Source: Caulobacter sp. UNC358MFTsu5.1 (lineage in GTDB: Bacteria; Pseudomonadota; Alphaproteobacteria; Caulobacterales; Caulobacteraceae). Taken from it: a DNA stretch of 64,000 nt. The stretch spans positions 248,001 through 312,000 of the forward strand of contig NZ_JONW01000007.1 of the NCBI RefSeq assembly GCF_000712075.1, in the 5' to 3' direction. Shown in pieces: positions 1 to 7,846 of this stretch. Numbering within the stretch: the stretch's first letter is position 1; each line of letters opens with the position of its first letter. The position numbers and the translations under genes were made by a program. The notes under the pieces are model-generated. The model had not been told where the DNA came from. It saw only the letters and a list, made by a program, of their open reading frames with translations, and ran no database searches.

Positions 1-977
1 TTGACCAGGCTGGCCTCGACCCCGCCGACCTCGCCGCGCGCGGCCGCGGCCAGCAGCACGTCGTTGGAGAGCAGCAGGCCGTCGATGTCGCCGACCGCCT
101 CCTGGAAGCGGGGCAGGGTCGAGAGGGCCGCGCCCAGGTTGGCCGGTTTGCGGTTGGCCAGGAAGTCGACCAGCCAGTCGCGGGCGGCCCGGGCCTGGGC
201 GTCGTAGATCGCCGCCGTCAGCACCGCCGACCAGGCCGCGAAGCTGGCCGGATACGGCGGCGGGGCGCCGGCGGGTTGCGGGTCCAGTGCGTGGTCCAGC
301 GGAACCAGGACATCCTCGAAGACCACGTCGTGGCTGGCGCTGGCCCGCAGGCCCAGGTGATCCCAGGTCTCCTCGATGACGATGCCCGGGGTGTCGGCGC
401 GGACCAGCCAGCCGCCGACCAGGGGTTCGTCGTCGTCCGAACGGGCCCAGACCACGAACCAGGTCAGGGCGGTCGAGCCGGTGGAGTAGATCTTGCGGCC
501 GCTGATCCGCCAGCCCTCGGGCGTGCGGCGGGCGACGGTGGCGGGCAGGCCGCCGCGGGCCGGGGTGCCCAGGTCGGGCTCGACGCGCAGGGCGTTGATC
601 AGGGCCCCGTCGCGGATCGCCTCGCCGATGACCCGCTGCTTCAGATGCTCCGGCCAGCCCGAGCGACCCTCGACCGAGGCGTGGAACAGGTACTGCATGA
701 CCAGCACCAGCGCCGTGGCCGGTTCGCCCCGGGCGACGGCGGAGACCACCTTCAGGGCGGTGGGCAGGTCGGCCTCCAGCCCGCCCAGGCGTCGGGGCGC
801 GGTCAGGGCCAGCAGGCCCGCCTCGCGCAAGGCGTCGAAATTGGCGGTCGGGAAGCTGGCCTCGCGGTCGTGACGCGCGGCCGTCGCGGCGAAGGCGGCG
901 GTGAGACCGGGCAAGACCGCGTCGAGATCGGGCAGGGCTGACGCTTCAGAATTTCTAGAAATCACCGCGAGGGGCAT
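1..977 (-). CDS. Acyl-CoA dehydrogenase family flavoprotein (SfnB/DszC-like), C-terminus off window
   Basis: Reading the minus strand from the ATG at 977 gives an uninterrupted frame of about 325 residues that runs off the left edge. It starts MPLAVISRNSEAS and shows the acyl-CoA dehydrogenase layout: an N-terminal helical part (FDALREAGLLALTAPRRLGG), a middle beta domain (ISGRKIYSTGS, then WDHLGLRASASHDVVFEDV) and the start of the C-terminal helical domain. The ISGRK-Y-STG and GLRAS-S segments are the usual FMN/FAD-contacting stretches. Members of this branch that sit beside NtaA/SnaA/DszA-type monooxygenases, as here, are often sulfur-acquisition oxidoreductases (SfnB) or DszC-like monooxygenases rather than beta-oxidation enzymes. 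The organosulfur role is inferred from context. It is downstream of the flavoprotein gene, with 130 bases between them that hold two dyad-symmetric elements. Confidence 0.85.
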   Translation of the reverse strand, partial: MPLAVISRNSEASALPDLDAVLPGLTAAFAATAARHDREASFPTANFDALREAGLLALTAPRRLGGLEADLPTALKVVSAVARGEPATALVLVMQYLFHASVEGRSGWPEHLKQRVIGEAIRDGALINALRVEPDLGTPARGGLPATVARRTPEGWRISGRKIYSTGSTALTWFVVWARSDDDEPLVGGWLVRADTPGIVIEETWDHLGLRASASHDVVFEDVLVPLDHALDPQPAGAPPPYPASFAAWSAVLTAAIYDAQARAARDWLVDFLANRKPANLGAALSTLPRFQEAVGDIDGLLLSNDVLLAAAARGEVGGVEASLV

Positions 978-1065
978 GAGACATGAGCCGTTACGGCGCG
1001 CGCGCCTTTGCCCGTAGAAGGACGCTTAAATCCTACCTAATCAATAGACTTATCCTCAGGCGTCA

Positions 1066-1082
1066 TATCAGAGTTTCTGATA
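1066..1082. promoter_or_regulatory. Perfect 7-bp dyad, possible operator or weak stem-loop
   Basis: TATCAGA-GTT-TCTGATA is a perfect inverted repeat, 84 to 100 bases before the acyl-CoA dehydrogenase start codon and just after the flavoprotein stop codon. It lacks the GC-rich stem and T-run of a terminator, so an operator is more likely. A degenerate relative of the palindrome at 2467-2493 lies beside it at 1030-1053. Confidence 0.35.
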
Positions 1083-1107
1083 GACCGGGGGCGGGCCGGA
1101 GACCTCG

Positions 1108-2469
1108 TCAGGCGCGCTCCAGCGCGCCCAGCACGGCCGCCGCGACCTGGACCGCCTGGACGCGGATGTCGGGCACGGCGTTGATCTCCCACAGCGCGCC
1201 GCGCGTGATCGGCCCCACGGCGAACAGGGTCGCGTGCGGGCGCCCTCCGGCGTGGATCACGCGATGGCCGGAGTCGATGTCCAGCCCCAGCCTCAGGGGA
1301 TCGGCGCGGATCAGGCCGCGGTCGGCTAGGGCGGCCAGCAGCGGCTCGGTGGACCGCTCGACGTCCGCCGAGGGGCCGGTGCAGTTGACCACCAGGTCCG
1401 CCTCCAGCCGCCAGGCGTCGGTCTCGCCGCGCGGACGCCAGACCGCTCCGGCGCGGCCGCCTTCCAGGACGTCGACCCGCTCCAGCTTGCCGGCCAGGAC
1501 GCGCAGCCGGCCGTCCGTCCGCATCCGCGCCACCTGTTCGGCGATCTGGGGCGACAGGCGGTGGCGGTGCACGTCCCAGAAGGCGCGGGCGTGGCGCAGG
1601 AAGGCGGCGCGCCGCTTCAGGCTCCAGCCGCGCCACAGGTCCTGGGAGGCCGGCCGCAGGGCGTCGATCGCCGTCCGCCAGCCGTGCTGGTCGGCCGCCG
1701 CCCGTAGCCAGGCCACGGCCTGGACGGGCGACAGCGAGGCGTCGGGCGGGGCGGGCAGGGGCGAGGGCGGCTCGCCCAGGTGCTCGCGCGGCGTCAGGCC
1801 CCGGCGCGACAGGGCGATCAGGGGGCGGCCCGGCGCCAGGCGGTCCAGCGACAGGGCCGCGTCGATCATGGTCAGGCCGCTGCCCAGCAGCAGGATCGGG
1901 CCCCGTCCGGCCGGGGCGGTGGCGGGATCCCAGCGCCAGGGATCGGCGACATAGGCGTCGGACGCCTCCAGGTCGGGTCCGACGGCGTCGGGCGGGCGCG
2001 GCGGCGGATTGCCCAGGGCCAGGACCACGGCGTCGGCGGCGAGGGGGCGGCCCATGCCGCAGGTCAGGGTCCAGCCGTCGCCGTCGGGCGCGATCGCCGT
2101 GATTTCGTCCGGCGTGATCAGCAGGCGCCCCACCGCCTCGGGCCCTCCGGCCAGGGACGCCAGCTGCCGCTGCAGATAGCGGCCGTAGTCGCCGCGCGTC
2201 GCGAAGCCGCCCGGGCCGACGTCCAGGGCCTGGTCCTTCAGCCACAGGGCGAAGTCGTCGGGCCGGTCCGGCCAGGCGCTCATATTGCCGGCCCGCACGT
2301 TCAGCCGGTGGGCCGGGTCGTCGGTGGCGTAGGCCGGGCCCAGGCCGATCGGGCTGCGCCGCTCGATCAGAGGCACCTTCACCCGGTCGGACTGGCGCAG
2401 CAGGTGCAGGGCGGTCATCACGCCGCTGAAGCCGGCGCCGATCACCGCGACGACGGGCGGAGAATCCAT
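1108..2469 (-). CDS. FAD/NAD(P)-binding oxidoreductase (NAD_binding_9 type)
   Basis: 453-residue flavoprotein. The N-terminus VAVIGAGFSGVMTALHLL is a Rossmann GxGxxG FAD-binding fold; GNPPPRP and a second nucleotide-binding stretch GPILLLGSGLTMIDAALSL follow at about residues 150-195, and LVVNCTGPS sits near residue 365. This matches the single-component FAD/NAD(P)-binding family often found beside flavin monooxygenases. The frame stays open upstream to 2679, but that part overlaps the hydrolase gene out of frame. The ATG at 2469, giving MDSPPVVAVIGAG, places the Rossmann fold at the very N-terminus and is the better start. The start codon lies inside a strong palindrome (2467-2493), only 28 bases after the hydrolase stop. 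A role as an NAD(P)H:acceptor reductase for the adjacent oxygenases is plausible but unproven. Confidence 0.8.
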   Translation of the reverse strand: MDSPPVVAVIGAGFSGVMTALHLLRQSDRVKVPLIERRSPIGLGPAYATDDPAHRLNVRAGNMSAWPDRPDDFALWLKDQALDVGPGGFATRGDYGRYLQRQLASLAGGPEAVGRLLITPDEITAIAPDGDGWTLTCGMGRPLAADAVVLALGNPPPRPPDAVGPDLEASDAYVADPWRWDPATAPAGRGPILLLGSGLTMIDAALSLDRLAPGRPLIALSRRGLTPREHLGEPPSPLPAPPDASLSPVQAVAWLRAAADQHGWRTAIDALRPASQDLWRGWSLKRRAAFLRHARAFWDVHRHRLSPQIAEQVARMRTDGRLRVLAGKLERVDVLEGGRAGAVWRPRGETDAWRLEADLVVNCTGPSADVERSTEPLLAALADRGLIRADPLRLGLDIDSGHRVIHAGGRPHATLFAVGPITRGALWEINAVPDIRVQAVQVAAAVLGALERA

Positions 2470-2493
2470 ATCCCATCTAATAGATAGGATATG
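2467..2493. promoter_or_regulatory. 27-bp palindrome over the flavoprotein start codon, probable operator
   Basis: Arms CATATCC-n-ATCTA and TAGAT-n-GGATATG surround a single central base at 2480; 12 of 13 possible pairs match, failing only at 2474/2486. It fills the gap between hydrolase and flavoprotein genes and includes the flavoprotein ATG (2469-2467). There is no T-run, so a terminator is unlikely. Binding there by a dimeric regulator, or RNA folding, would hide the start codon. Confidence 0.55.
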
Positions 2494-2497
2494 ACGC

Positions 2498-3082
2498 CTA
2501 ATCCAGCCTCGGGACGAACGCGGCGGCCTCCGTTTCCTCGACCAGTTCGCGCAGCAGGCCCAGCCCGGCGGGCCAGGGACCGTGCCCGGACTCCACGTTG
2601 ATGTGGCCGGCCCTGCCGAGGTCGACGAAACGCGCGCCCCATCCCCGGGCGAAGGCGCGCGCCTGGGTGATCTCGACAAACGGATCGTCGCGGCTGGCCA
2701 CGACCAGGGTCGGGAAGGGCAGTCGCTGGCGCGGCAGCGGCGAGAAGCCCCGCAGGAGCGGGCCCACCGGGCCGTGCCGGTTCACGTCGGCGGGCGCGAC
2801 CAGCAGGGCGCCGGCGACGCCCCGGCCCGCGCTGATGGCCGCCAGGTGGGCGACCACGGCGCAGCCGAGGCTGTGGGCGATCAGCACCGCGCCGGGGTTG
2901 CGACGCACCGCCTCCGCCAGGCCGGCGGTCCACTCGCCCAGGGTCGGCCGCTCCCAGTCCGACTGCTCCACGCGCTCGGCGGTCGGCAGCGTGCGCTGCC
3001 AATGGCTCTGCCAGTGGTCCGGACCGGAATTGAACAACCCCGGTACGATGAGGAACGGCGGATCACGCCGGTCCCGGGCCAT
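2498..3082 (-). CDS. RBBP9/YdeN-like alpha/beta hydrolase
   Basis: 194-residue small serine hydrolase. It begins FLIVPGLFNSGPDHW, typical of the RBBP9/YdeN family. The nucleophile elbow is AHSLG (Ser at about residue 70), the acid is in ASRDDPF and the catalytic His in AGHIN, so the triad is complete. There is no signal peptide, which suggests a cytoplasmic enzyme. The start lies 3 bases after the stop of the upstream monooxygenase gene, so the two are almost certainly co-transcribed. The substrate is unknown; the neighbours suggest it hydrolyses an ester or amide formed in the oxygenase pathway. Confidence 0.85.
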   Translation of the reverse strand: MARDRRDPPFLIVPGLFNSGPDHWQSHWQRTLPTAERVEQSDWERPTLGEWTAGLAEAVRRNPGAVLIAHSLGCAVVAHLAAISAGRGVAGALLVAPADVNRHGPVGPLLRGFSPLPRQRLPFPTLVVASRDDPFVEITQARAFARGWGARFVDLGRAGHINVESGHGPWPAGLGLLRELVEETEAAAFVPRLD

Positions 3083-3085
3083 CGG

Positions 3086-4423
3086 TCATTCCGCCGCGAT
3101 CTTCTGAGCGGCCCAGCGATGCTCGGGCACGGGAAGCCCCAGGTGTCCGCGCAGGGTGTCGTGCTCGTACTCGGTGCGGAACAGGCCCTTGGCCTGCAGA
3201 AGGGGCACGACCTTCTCGCGGAACAGGGCGAAGTCGCCCGGACCGGTGACGTGCAGGATGAAGCCGTCCACGGCCCGGCCAACGAACCAGCGCTCGATCT
3301 CGTCGGCGACGGTCTGGGGCGAGCCGACGAAGTTGGCCTTCCAGCGCCCGAAGCGTTCGGCGGCCTGGCGCACGGTCAGGTTCTCGGCCTGGGCGATCCG
3401 GACGATGCGCTCGGCGTGGCCCTTGTAGCTGTTGAGGCTGAGCTTGCTGACGTCCGGGAACGGGCCGTCCAGTGGGTACTGCTTGAAGTCGTGGTAGCCG
3501 AAGGCCCGGCCCAGCTCGACCAGCAGCTTGTCGATCTCGCGGCTTCCCGCCTTGGCCTCGGCGATGGCCTGGGCCTCCTCGTCGGTGTCGGCGATGATCG
3601 GGGCGATGCCCGGCAGGACGCTGATGTGGTCGGGATCGCGGCCCAGGGCCGCGGCGCGGGCCTTGAGGTCGGCGTAGTACTCCACGGCGTCCTCGAAGGT
3701 GTCGACGCCGGCGAAGACCCCTTCGGCGATGCGCGCGCCCAGATCGCGACCCGGACCGCTGACCCCAGCCTGGAAGATCACCGGCTGGCCCTGGGGCGAG
3801 CGCGACAGGGCCAGCGGACCGGCCACCGAGAAGTGCTTGCCCTTGTGGTTCAGCGCGTGCTGCTTGGTCTTGTCCAGGAAGACGCCCGCGGCCTTGTCGC
3901 GCGGGAAGGCGTCGTCCTCGTAGCTGTCCCACAGGCCCTGGACGACGTCGACGAACTCGCCGGCCCGCTCGTAGCGCTCGCCATGCTCGAAGTGCTCATC
4001 GCGACCGTAGTTGCGCGCGGCGCCCTCCAGGCCGGTGGTCACCACGTTCCAGCCGGCGCGGCCCTTGCTGATGTGGTCAAGCGAACCGAACTGGCGGGCC
4101 ACGTTGTAGGGCTCCCAGTAGGAGGTGGTCAGGGTGCCGACGAGGCCGATCTTCGACGTCGAGACCGCGACGGCCGACAGCAGGGTCAGGGGCTCGAGGC
4201 GGTTGAGGAAGTGGGGCGCGGTGTCGGGGGTGATGAACGGGCTGTCGACGATGAACACCAGGTCGAACTTGGCGGCCTCGGCCAGGCGCGCGTTGTCGAT
4301 GTACCAGTTGATGTCGATGCTGGCGTCGCCGGGCAGGGCCGGGTCGCGCCAGCGGGTGTGGTCGGTGCCGACCCCGGCCAGGATCGCGCCGAGTTTCAGT
4401 TGGCGGGTGGGGTTCTGCGTCAT
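3086..4423 (-). CDS. LLM-class flavin-dependent monooxygenase (NtaA/SnaA/DszA/SoxA family)
   Basis: 445-residue FMNH2-dependent monooxygenase of the bacterial luciferase fold. Diagnostic stretches are the N-terminal LAEAAKFDLVFIVDSP, the flavin-site strand LVGTLTTSYWEPYNVARQF, then the family signature GRAGWNVVTTG and QAGVSGPGRDLGARIAEGVF, followed by FVGSPQTVADEIERWF. Length matches NtaA/SnaA/DszA. Relatives cleave C-N or C-S bonds in aminopolycarboxylates, pristinamycin precursors or dibenzothiophene sulfone, and need a separate NAD(P)H:flavin reductase. The flavoprotein at 1108-2469 is a candidate partner. It is the first enzyme gene after the TBDR at 4589, 165 bases downstream. The exact substrate cannot be read from sequence. 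Confidence 0.9.
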   Translation of the reverse strand: MTQNPTRQLKLGAILAGVGTDHTRWRDPALPGDASIDINWYIDNARLAEAAKFDLVFIVDSPFITPDTAPHFLNRLEPLTLLSAVAVSTSKIGLVGTLTTSYWEPYNVARQFGSLDHISKGRAGWNVVTTGLEGAARNYGRDEHFEHGERYERAGEFVDVVQGLWDSYEDDAFPRDKAAGVFLDKTKQHALNHKGKHFSVAGPLALSRSPQGQPVIFQAGVSGPGRDLGARIAEGVFAGVDTFEDAVEYYADLKARAAALGRDPDHISVLPGIAPIIADTDEEAQAIAEAKAGSREIDKLLVELGRAFGYHDFKQYPLDGPFPDVSKLSLNSYKGHAERIVRIAQAENLTVRQAAERFGRWKANFVGSPQTVADEIERWFVGRAVDGFILHVTGPGDFALFREKVVPLLQAKGLFRTEYEHDTLRGHLGLPVPEHRWAAQKIAAE

Positions 4424-4588
4424 GGGGAAGCCCTCGAGTTGAAGGCCGACGCTACGATCCGACGGCGGGCGGCGATAACGAGCACTGCTGAACAGCCCGA
4501 TTTGCCCTGTTTAACTGAGGGGTGAAAATATCAAGGATTACAGGGTGTTTTCGGTTTTCTTTCGCCGCTTCGAGGAAAATTGCGGCGG

Positions 4589-7105
4589 CTACCACGACCG
4601 ACGGACGGTGAGGGTCAAGGTGCGCGGCGTCGCGCCGTAGATCTGGTCGCGGCCGAAGGCGCTGGAGATCGCCCGGTCGGGCGTCTCCTTGTCGAAGACG
4701 TTGCGCACGGCCAGCGCCAGGCTGGTCGGTCCGTGGTCGATCGTCAGGGTCACGGTGTCGAGCGCGCCGGCGGGCAGGTACAGATAGTCCGGGTCGTCGG
4801 GGCGGAAGGCCGAGGTGAGAGCCGAGCGCCGCTCGTTCTGCCAGCTGAGCAGGGCCGAGGTGTCGGGCCCCAGGGCGTGGCGATAGGCCAGGGTCGCGGT
4901 GTGCCGATAGCGCGGGATGTTCGGCGCCCGGTCGCCGGGCTCGGCCTGGAACTCCGCCCGCGCCAGATCGGAGACGCTGGTCAGGCGGGCGTCGGTGAAG
5001 GCGCTGTTGAACTCCAGGGTGAAGCCGCGACTGAGGTTGGCCTTGAGGGCCGCTTCCAGGCCCTGGATCCGCGTGGAGCCGATGTTCATCACATAGCTGA
5101 ACGCGCCCTTGGGCGTGGCGTTGGCGAACTGCATGTCGTGGAAGTCGATGTGGAAGGCCGCCGCCTCGACGACCACGGCATTGCGCAGCAGTGCGCGGCG
5201 GGCGCCGATCTCGTAGTTCCACAGGTGGTCCGGGGCGAAGGTCTGCACCGCCTGGGCCGGGTCGGGGGTGGTGTTGACGCCGCCGGGCCGCGCGCCTTGG
5301 GAGGCCTGGAGATAGAGGGCGCCGTCGTCGTCCAGCCGCCATTCGGCGCGGACCCGCAGGTTGAACTCGCCGCCGTCGGCCGCGCGCTCGGGCATCGAAG
5401 TGGTCGAGCCGCTGATGATGTTGGGGATCAGCACGTCGGTCCAGGCCGCCCGCCGGGTGGCGGCGTAGCGGCCGCCGGCGGTCAGGATCAGCCGCTCGCC
5501 GATCGGCTGGACCAGCTGGGCGAAGACGGCGGCCTGGTTGAAGCGCGACCCCAGGGTCCGAAGGCCGGTGTAGCCGGCGGCCTCGTCGACCTGACCCTGG
5601 TCGTCCAGGACGTGGGCGGCGCTGCGCGTGTGCTCGCGGCGGCGCTCGAAGAACAGGCCGGCCGTCCAGCGCCCCGACCCCAGGTCGCCGTCGGCGCGCA
5701 GCTCCTGGACCAGCGACTGGATCTCGGTGGCCTGGACCAGCACGCTGGGCGCGCGGCTGTTGACGTAGGCGGCGTAGGCGTCGAGCTGCCCGGGCCCGCA
5801 ATCGGCCTGGATCGCGAAGTAGCGCTGGCAGCCGGCCGGGTCGTCGGCCAGGCCCAGGACCACCTGGCTGGAATCCAGCCGCCGGCCCAGGTTCCAGCCG
5901 TAATAGGCCGTCGTGCTGGTGAGCACGGTGTGGGGCAGGCGCAGCGTCAGGGTCAGGCTGGACAGGCCCAGGTCGTGGTCGCTGCTGTTGAGGCTGTAGC
6001 GGTCGGACAATCCGGGGCCCAGCGCGCCGTTCCAGACCGAGGTGTCGCCGATCCGGCGCTGCTGGTAGACGGCCAGGCCCGACGCCTCGAGCCGGTCCGA
6101 CAGCCGGGCCTTGACGGCCACGCGCACACCCTGGGTCGTCTCGTCGTTGGTGTCGTCGCGGCCCAGGCGGACGTTGTCGATATAGCCGCCGTTGTCCCGG
6201 CGGTAGGCCACCAGGCGGACCGCCAGGTCGTCGCTGACCGGCAGGTTCTCGGCCACCGCGATCATGCCGCCCGCCGCGCCGCCGCGGACGAAGCGGGCCT
6301 GCAGGTTGGCGCTCCCGGCGTAGCGGCCCAGCACGGCCGGGTTGGGTTCGATGCGCAGTTCGCCGCCGATCGCCCCGGCGCCGTGGTCGAAGCCCTGGGG
6401 GCCGCGCAGGACATCGACGTGGTTGATGTCCACCAGGGCCAGGTCCGGCGTCACCAGGCCCGGGTCCGAGTTGGTGCCGGACGGACCCGAGACCGGGGCG
6501 CCGCCGAAATAGACCGGGGTCGTCGCCTCGCCCGCGCCGTAGACCCCCCGCAGGGCCAGCTTCAGCTGGCCGGCGCCGGACGGCAGGGCGTTGAGGGCGG
6601 GCGACAGGCGGGCGACCTCGCCCGGGTCGAAGACACCGCCGCCGGCCAGGACGCGGGCGCTCAGGCGCTCGACATTGGGCGGGGCCTCGTCGGAGACGGC
6701 GGTGACGATCACGGTGTCGACGGGGTTGGACTCGCCGGCGGACAGGCGCGGGCGTTCGGTCGTCGCGACCTGGGGCGCGGGGGGCGGCGCGCGGGCGGTG
6801 ATCAGGATCATCCGCTCGCCGACGATGCGGTAGTCGAGGTCGGACCCGCGCAGCAGCCGCTCCAGCGCCTCCTCGATCGTGAAGGTCCCGTTCAGGCCGG
6901 CCGTGCGCCGGTCCTCGACGACGGCCGCCGAGAACAGAACCTGCTTGCCGCTCTGCAGCGCCACCCGCTTGATCGCCTCGGCCAGGCTGGACGCCGGGAT
7001 GGCGAACGCCTGACGGGGCCCGGCCGGCGCTGCTCCGGCGGGCTGGGGCGCAAGGGCCGAAGACGCGGCGAGGGCGCCCAGGAGGAAAAGAATTGCGCGC
7101 GTCAA
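4589..7105 (-). CDS. TonB-dependent outer-membrane receptor with STN signalling domain
   Basis: 838 residues. A signal peptide ending near AGAAPAG is followed by a secretin/TonB short N-terminal (STN) domain at about residues 33-103 (AFAIPASSLAEAIKRVALQSG and GTFTIEEALERLL), a TonB-box-like VDTVIVTA, a plug, and a 22-strand-type barrel ending in aromatic Trp (VRRSW). The plug segment DVLRGPQGFDHGAGAIGGEL is typical. The STN domain marks a transducer that speaks to a FecR anti-sigma factor; the divergent FecI/FecR pair (7292-8825) is the obvious partner. The gene leads a minus-strand run ending in flavin monooxygenase and SfnB-like genes, so import of an organosulfur or similar compound is inferred. 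Confidence 0.9.
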   Translation of the reverse strand: MTRAILFLLGALAASSALAPQPAGAAPAGPRQAFAIPASSLAEAIKRVALQSGKQVLFSAAVVEDRRTAGLNGTFTIEEALERLLRGSDLDYRIVGERMILITARAPPPAPQVATTERPRLSAGESNPVDTVIVTAVSDEAPPNVERLSARVLAGGGVFDPGEVARLSPALNALPSGAGQLKLALRGVYGAGEATTPVYFGGAPVSGPSGTNSDPGLVTPDLALVDINHVDVLRGPQGFDHGAGAIGGELRIEPNPAVLGRYAGSANLQARFVRGGAAGGMIAVAENLPVSDDLAVRLVAYRRDNGGYIDNVRLGRDDTNDETTQGVRVAVKARLSDRLEASGLAVYQQRRIGDTSVWNGALGPGLSDRYSLNSSDHDLGLSSLTLTLRLPHTVLTSTTAYYGWNLGRRLDSSQVVLGLADDPAGCQRYFAIQADCGPGQLDAYAAYVNSRAPSVLVQATEIQSLVQELRADGDLGSGRWTAGLFFERRREHTRSAAHVLDDQGQVDEAAGYTGLRTLGSRFNQAAVFAQLVQPIGERLILTAGGRYAATRRAAWTDVLIPNIISGSTTSMPERAADGGEFNLRVRAEWRLDDDGALYLQASQGARPGGVNTTPDPAQAVQTFAPDHLWNYEIGARRALLRNAVVVEAAAFHIDFHDMQFANATPKGAFSYVMNIGSTRIQGLEAALKANLSRGFTLEFNSAFTDARLTSVSDLARAEFQAEPGDRAPNIPRYRHTATLAYRHALGPDTSALLSWQNERRSALTSAFRPDDPDYLYLPAGALDTVTLTIDHGPTSLALAVRNVFDKETPDRAISSAFGRDQIYGATPRTLTLTVRRSW

Positions 7106-7189
7106 GGGAGGTTGTTGAGTAGTATATCTTAAGTTGATTTGACGATAGATGTGAATGGCCGTGGTATATCAGTGTACTCAGATTGAGCG

Positions 7190-7216
7190 CCAATGATGCA
7201 TAGCGCGGATCATTGG
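7190..7216. promoter_or_regulatory. Inverted repeat in the divergent TBDR/sigma-factor promoter region
   Basis: CCAATGAT and ATCATTGG form a perfect 8-bp dyad with an 11-base spacer, roughly midway between the TBDR start (7105, minus) and the sigma-factor start (7292, plus). The position suits a regulator controlling both divergent units. The regulator is unknown. Confidence 0.4.
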
Positions 7217-7291
7217 GCAAAAATCTAAAGGTGCTGGCGAAACGCGCGATCGCGACTTGACGCGAGGCGGGGCAGGGGTGAACCGGGGCGG

Positions 7292-7846
7292 GTGTTCGCG
7301 AAACGGGCGATAAGCGGGGCAGGGGAGCCGTCTCCGGCGCAGACCGAGGTCTGGCGGTACGCGCCGATGCTGCGTGGCTATTTCATGCGGAGGATGGGCG
7401 GCGACGTCGACGACCTGGTCCAGGAGGTTCTGCTGCGCATCGAGCGGCGGCAGAGCAAGGAGCCCATCGACAATATCGAGGGCTACCTCTTCCAGGTGGC
7501 GTCCAGCGTCCTGAACGACACCCTGCGGGCCGACCGGTCCCGCCAGCGCTCCAAGCACACCGAACTCACGGAATTTCATCACCCCGTTGAGGTTTTGTCG
7601 CCGGATCGCGTCTTGGAAGGGAAGCAACAGCTGGCCCTGGCCCTGAGCGTCCTGGAATCGATGCCCGAGCGGTCCCGGCAGGCGTTCATCCTCGTCCGGT
7701 TCGAGCAGATGAGCTATTCGGCGGCGAGCCGCGTGATGGGGATTTCCGTCAGCGCGGTCGAGAAACACATCATGAAGGTGGTTCGGCGACTGACCGAGCG
7801 CCTGCGGAGCGACGATGATCCAGGACGGAACGATGCGAACGGTTGA
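7292..7846 (+). CDS. ECF sigma factor, FecI-like
   Basis: 184 residues. Region 2 includes YFMRRMGGDVDDLVQEVLLRI and IEGYLFQVASSVLNDTLR; region 4 includes SMPERSRQAFILVRFEQMSY and VMGISVSAVEKHIMKVV, a normal FecI-type helix-turn-helix. The start is the GTG at 7292 because it follows a purine-rich stretch; an ATG at codon 25 would cut into region 2. The downstream FecR gene overlaps its end, the usual sigma/anti-sigma pairing. The likely target promoters are those of the adjacent TBDRs, switched on when the STN-bearing TBDR at 4589 signals substrate binding. Target genes are inferred from context. Confidence 0.85.
   Translation: MFAKRAISGAGEPSPAQTEVWRYAPMLRGYFMRRMGGDVDDLVQEVLLRIERRQSKEPIDNIEGYLFQVASSVLNDTLRADRSRQRSKHTELTEFHHPVEVLSPDRVLEGKQQLALALSVLESMPERSRQAFILVRFEQMSYSAASRVMGISVSAVEKHIMKVVRRLTERLRSDDDPGRNDANG

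Noticed and set aside
4491..4511. AACAG/CTGTT inverted repeat upstream of the flavin monooxygenase
   Set aside because: Only a 5-bp match with an 11-base spacer; too weak to list as a site.
4580..7132. 850-codon open frame opposite the TBDR gene, plus strand
   Set aside because: Gly/Arg/Val/Gln-rich composition with no domain; it mirrors the codon bias of the real TBDR on the minus strand.
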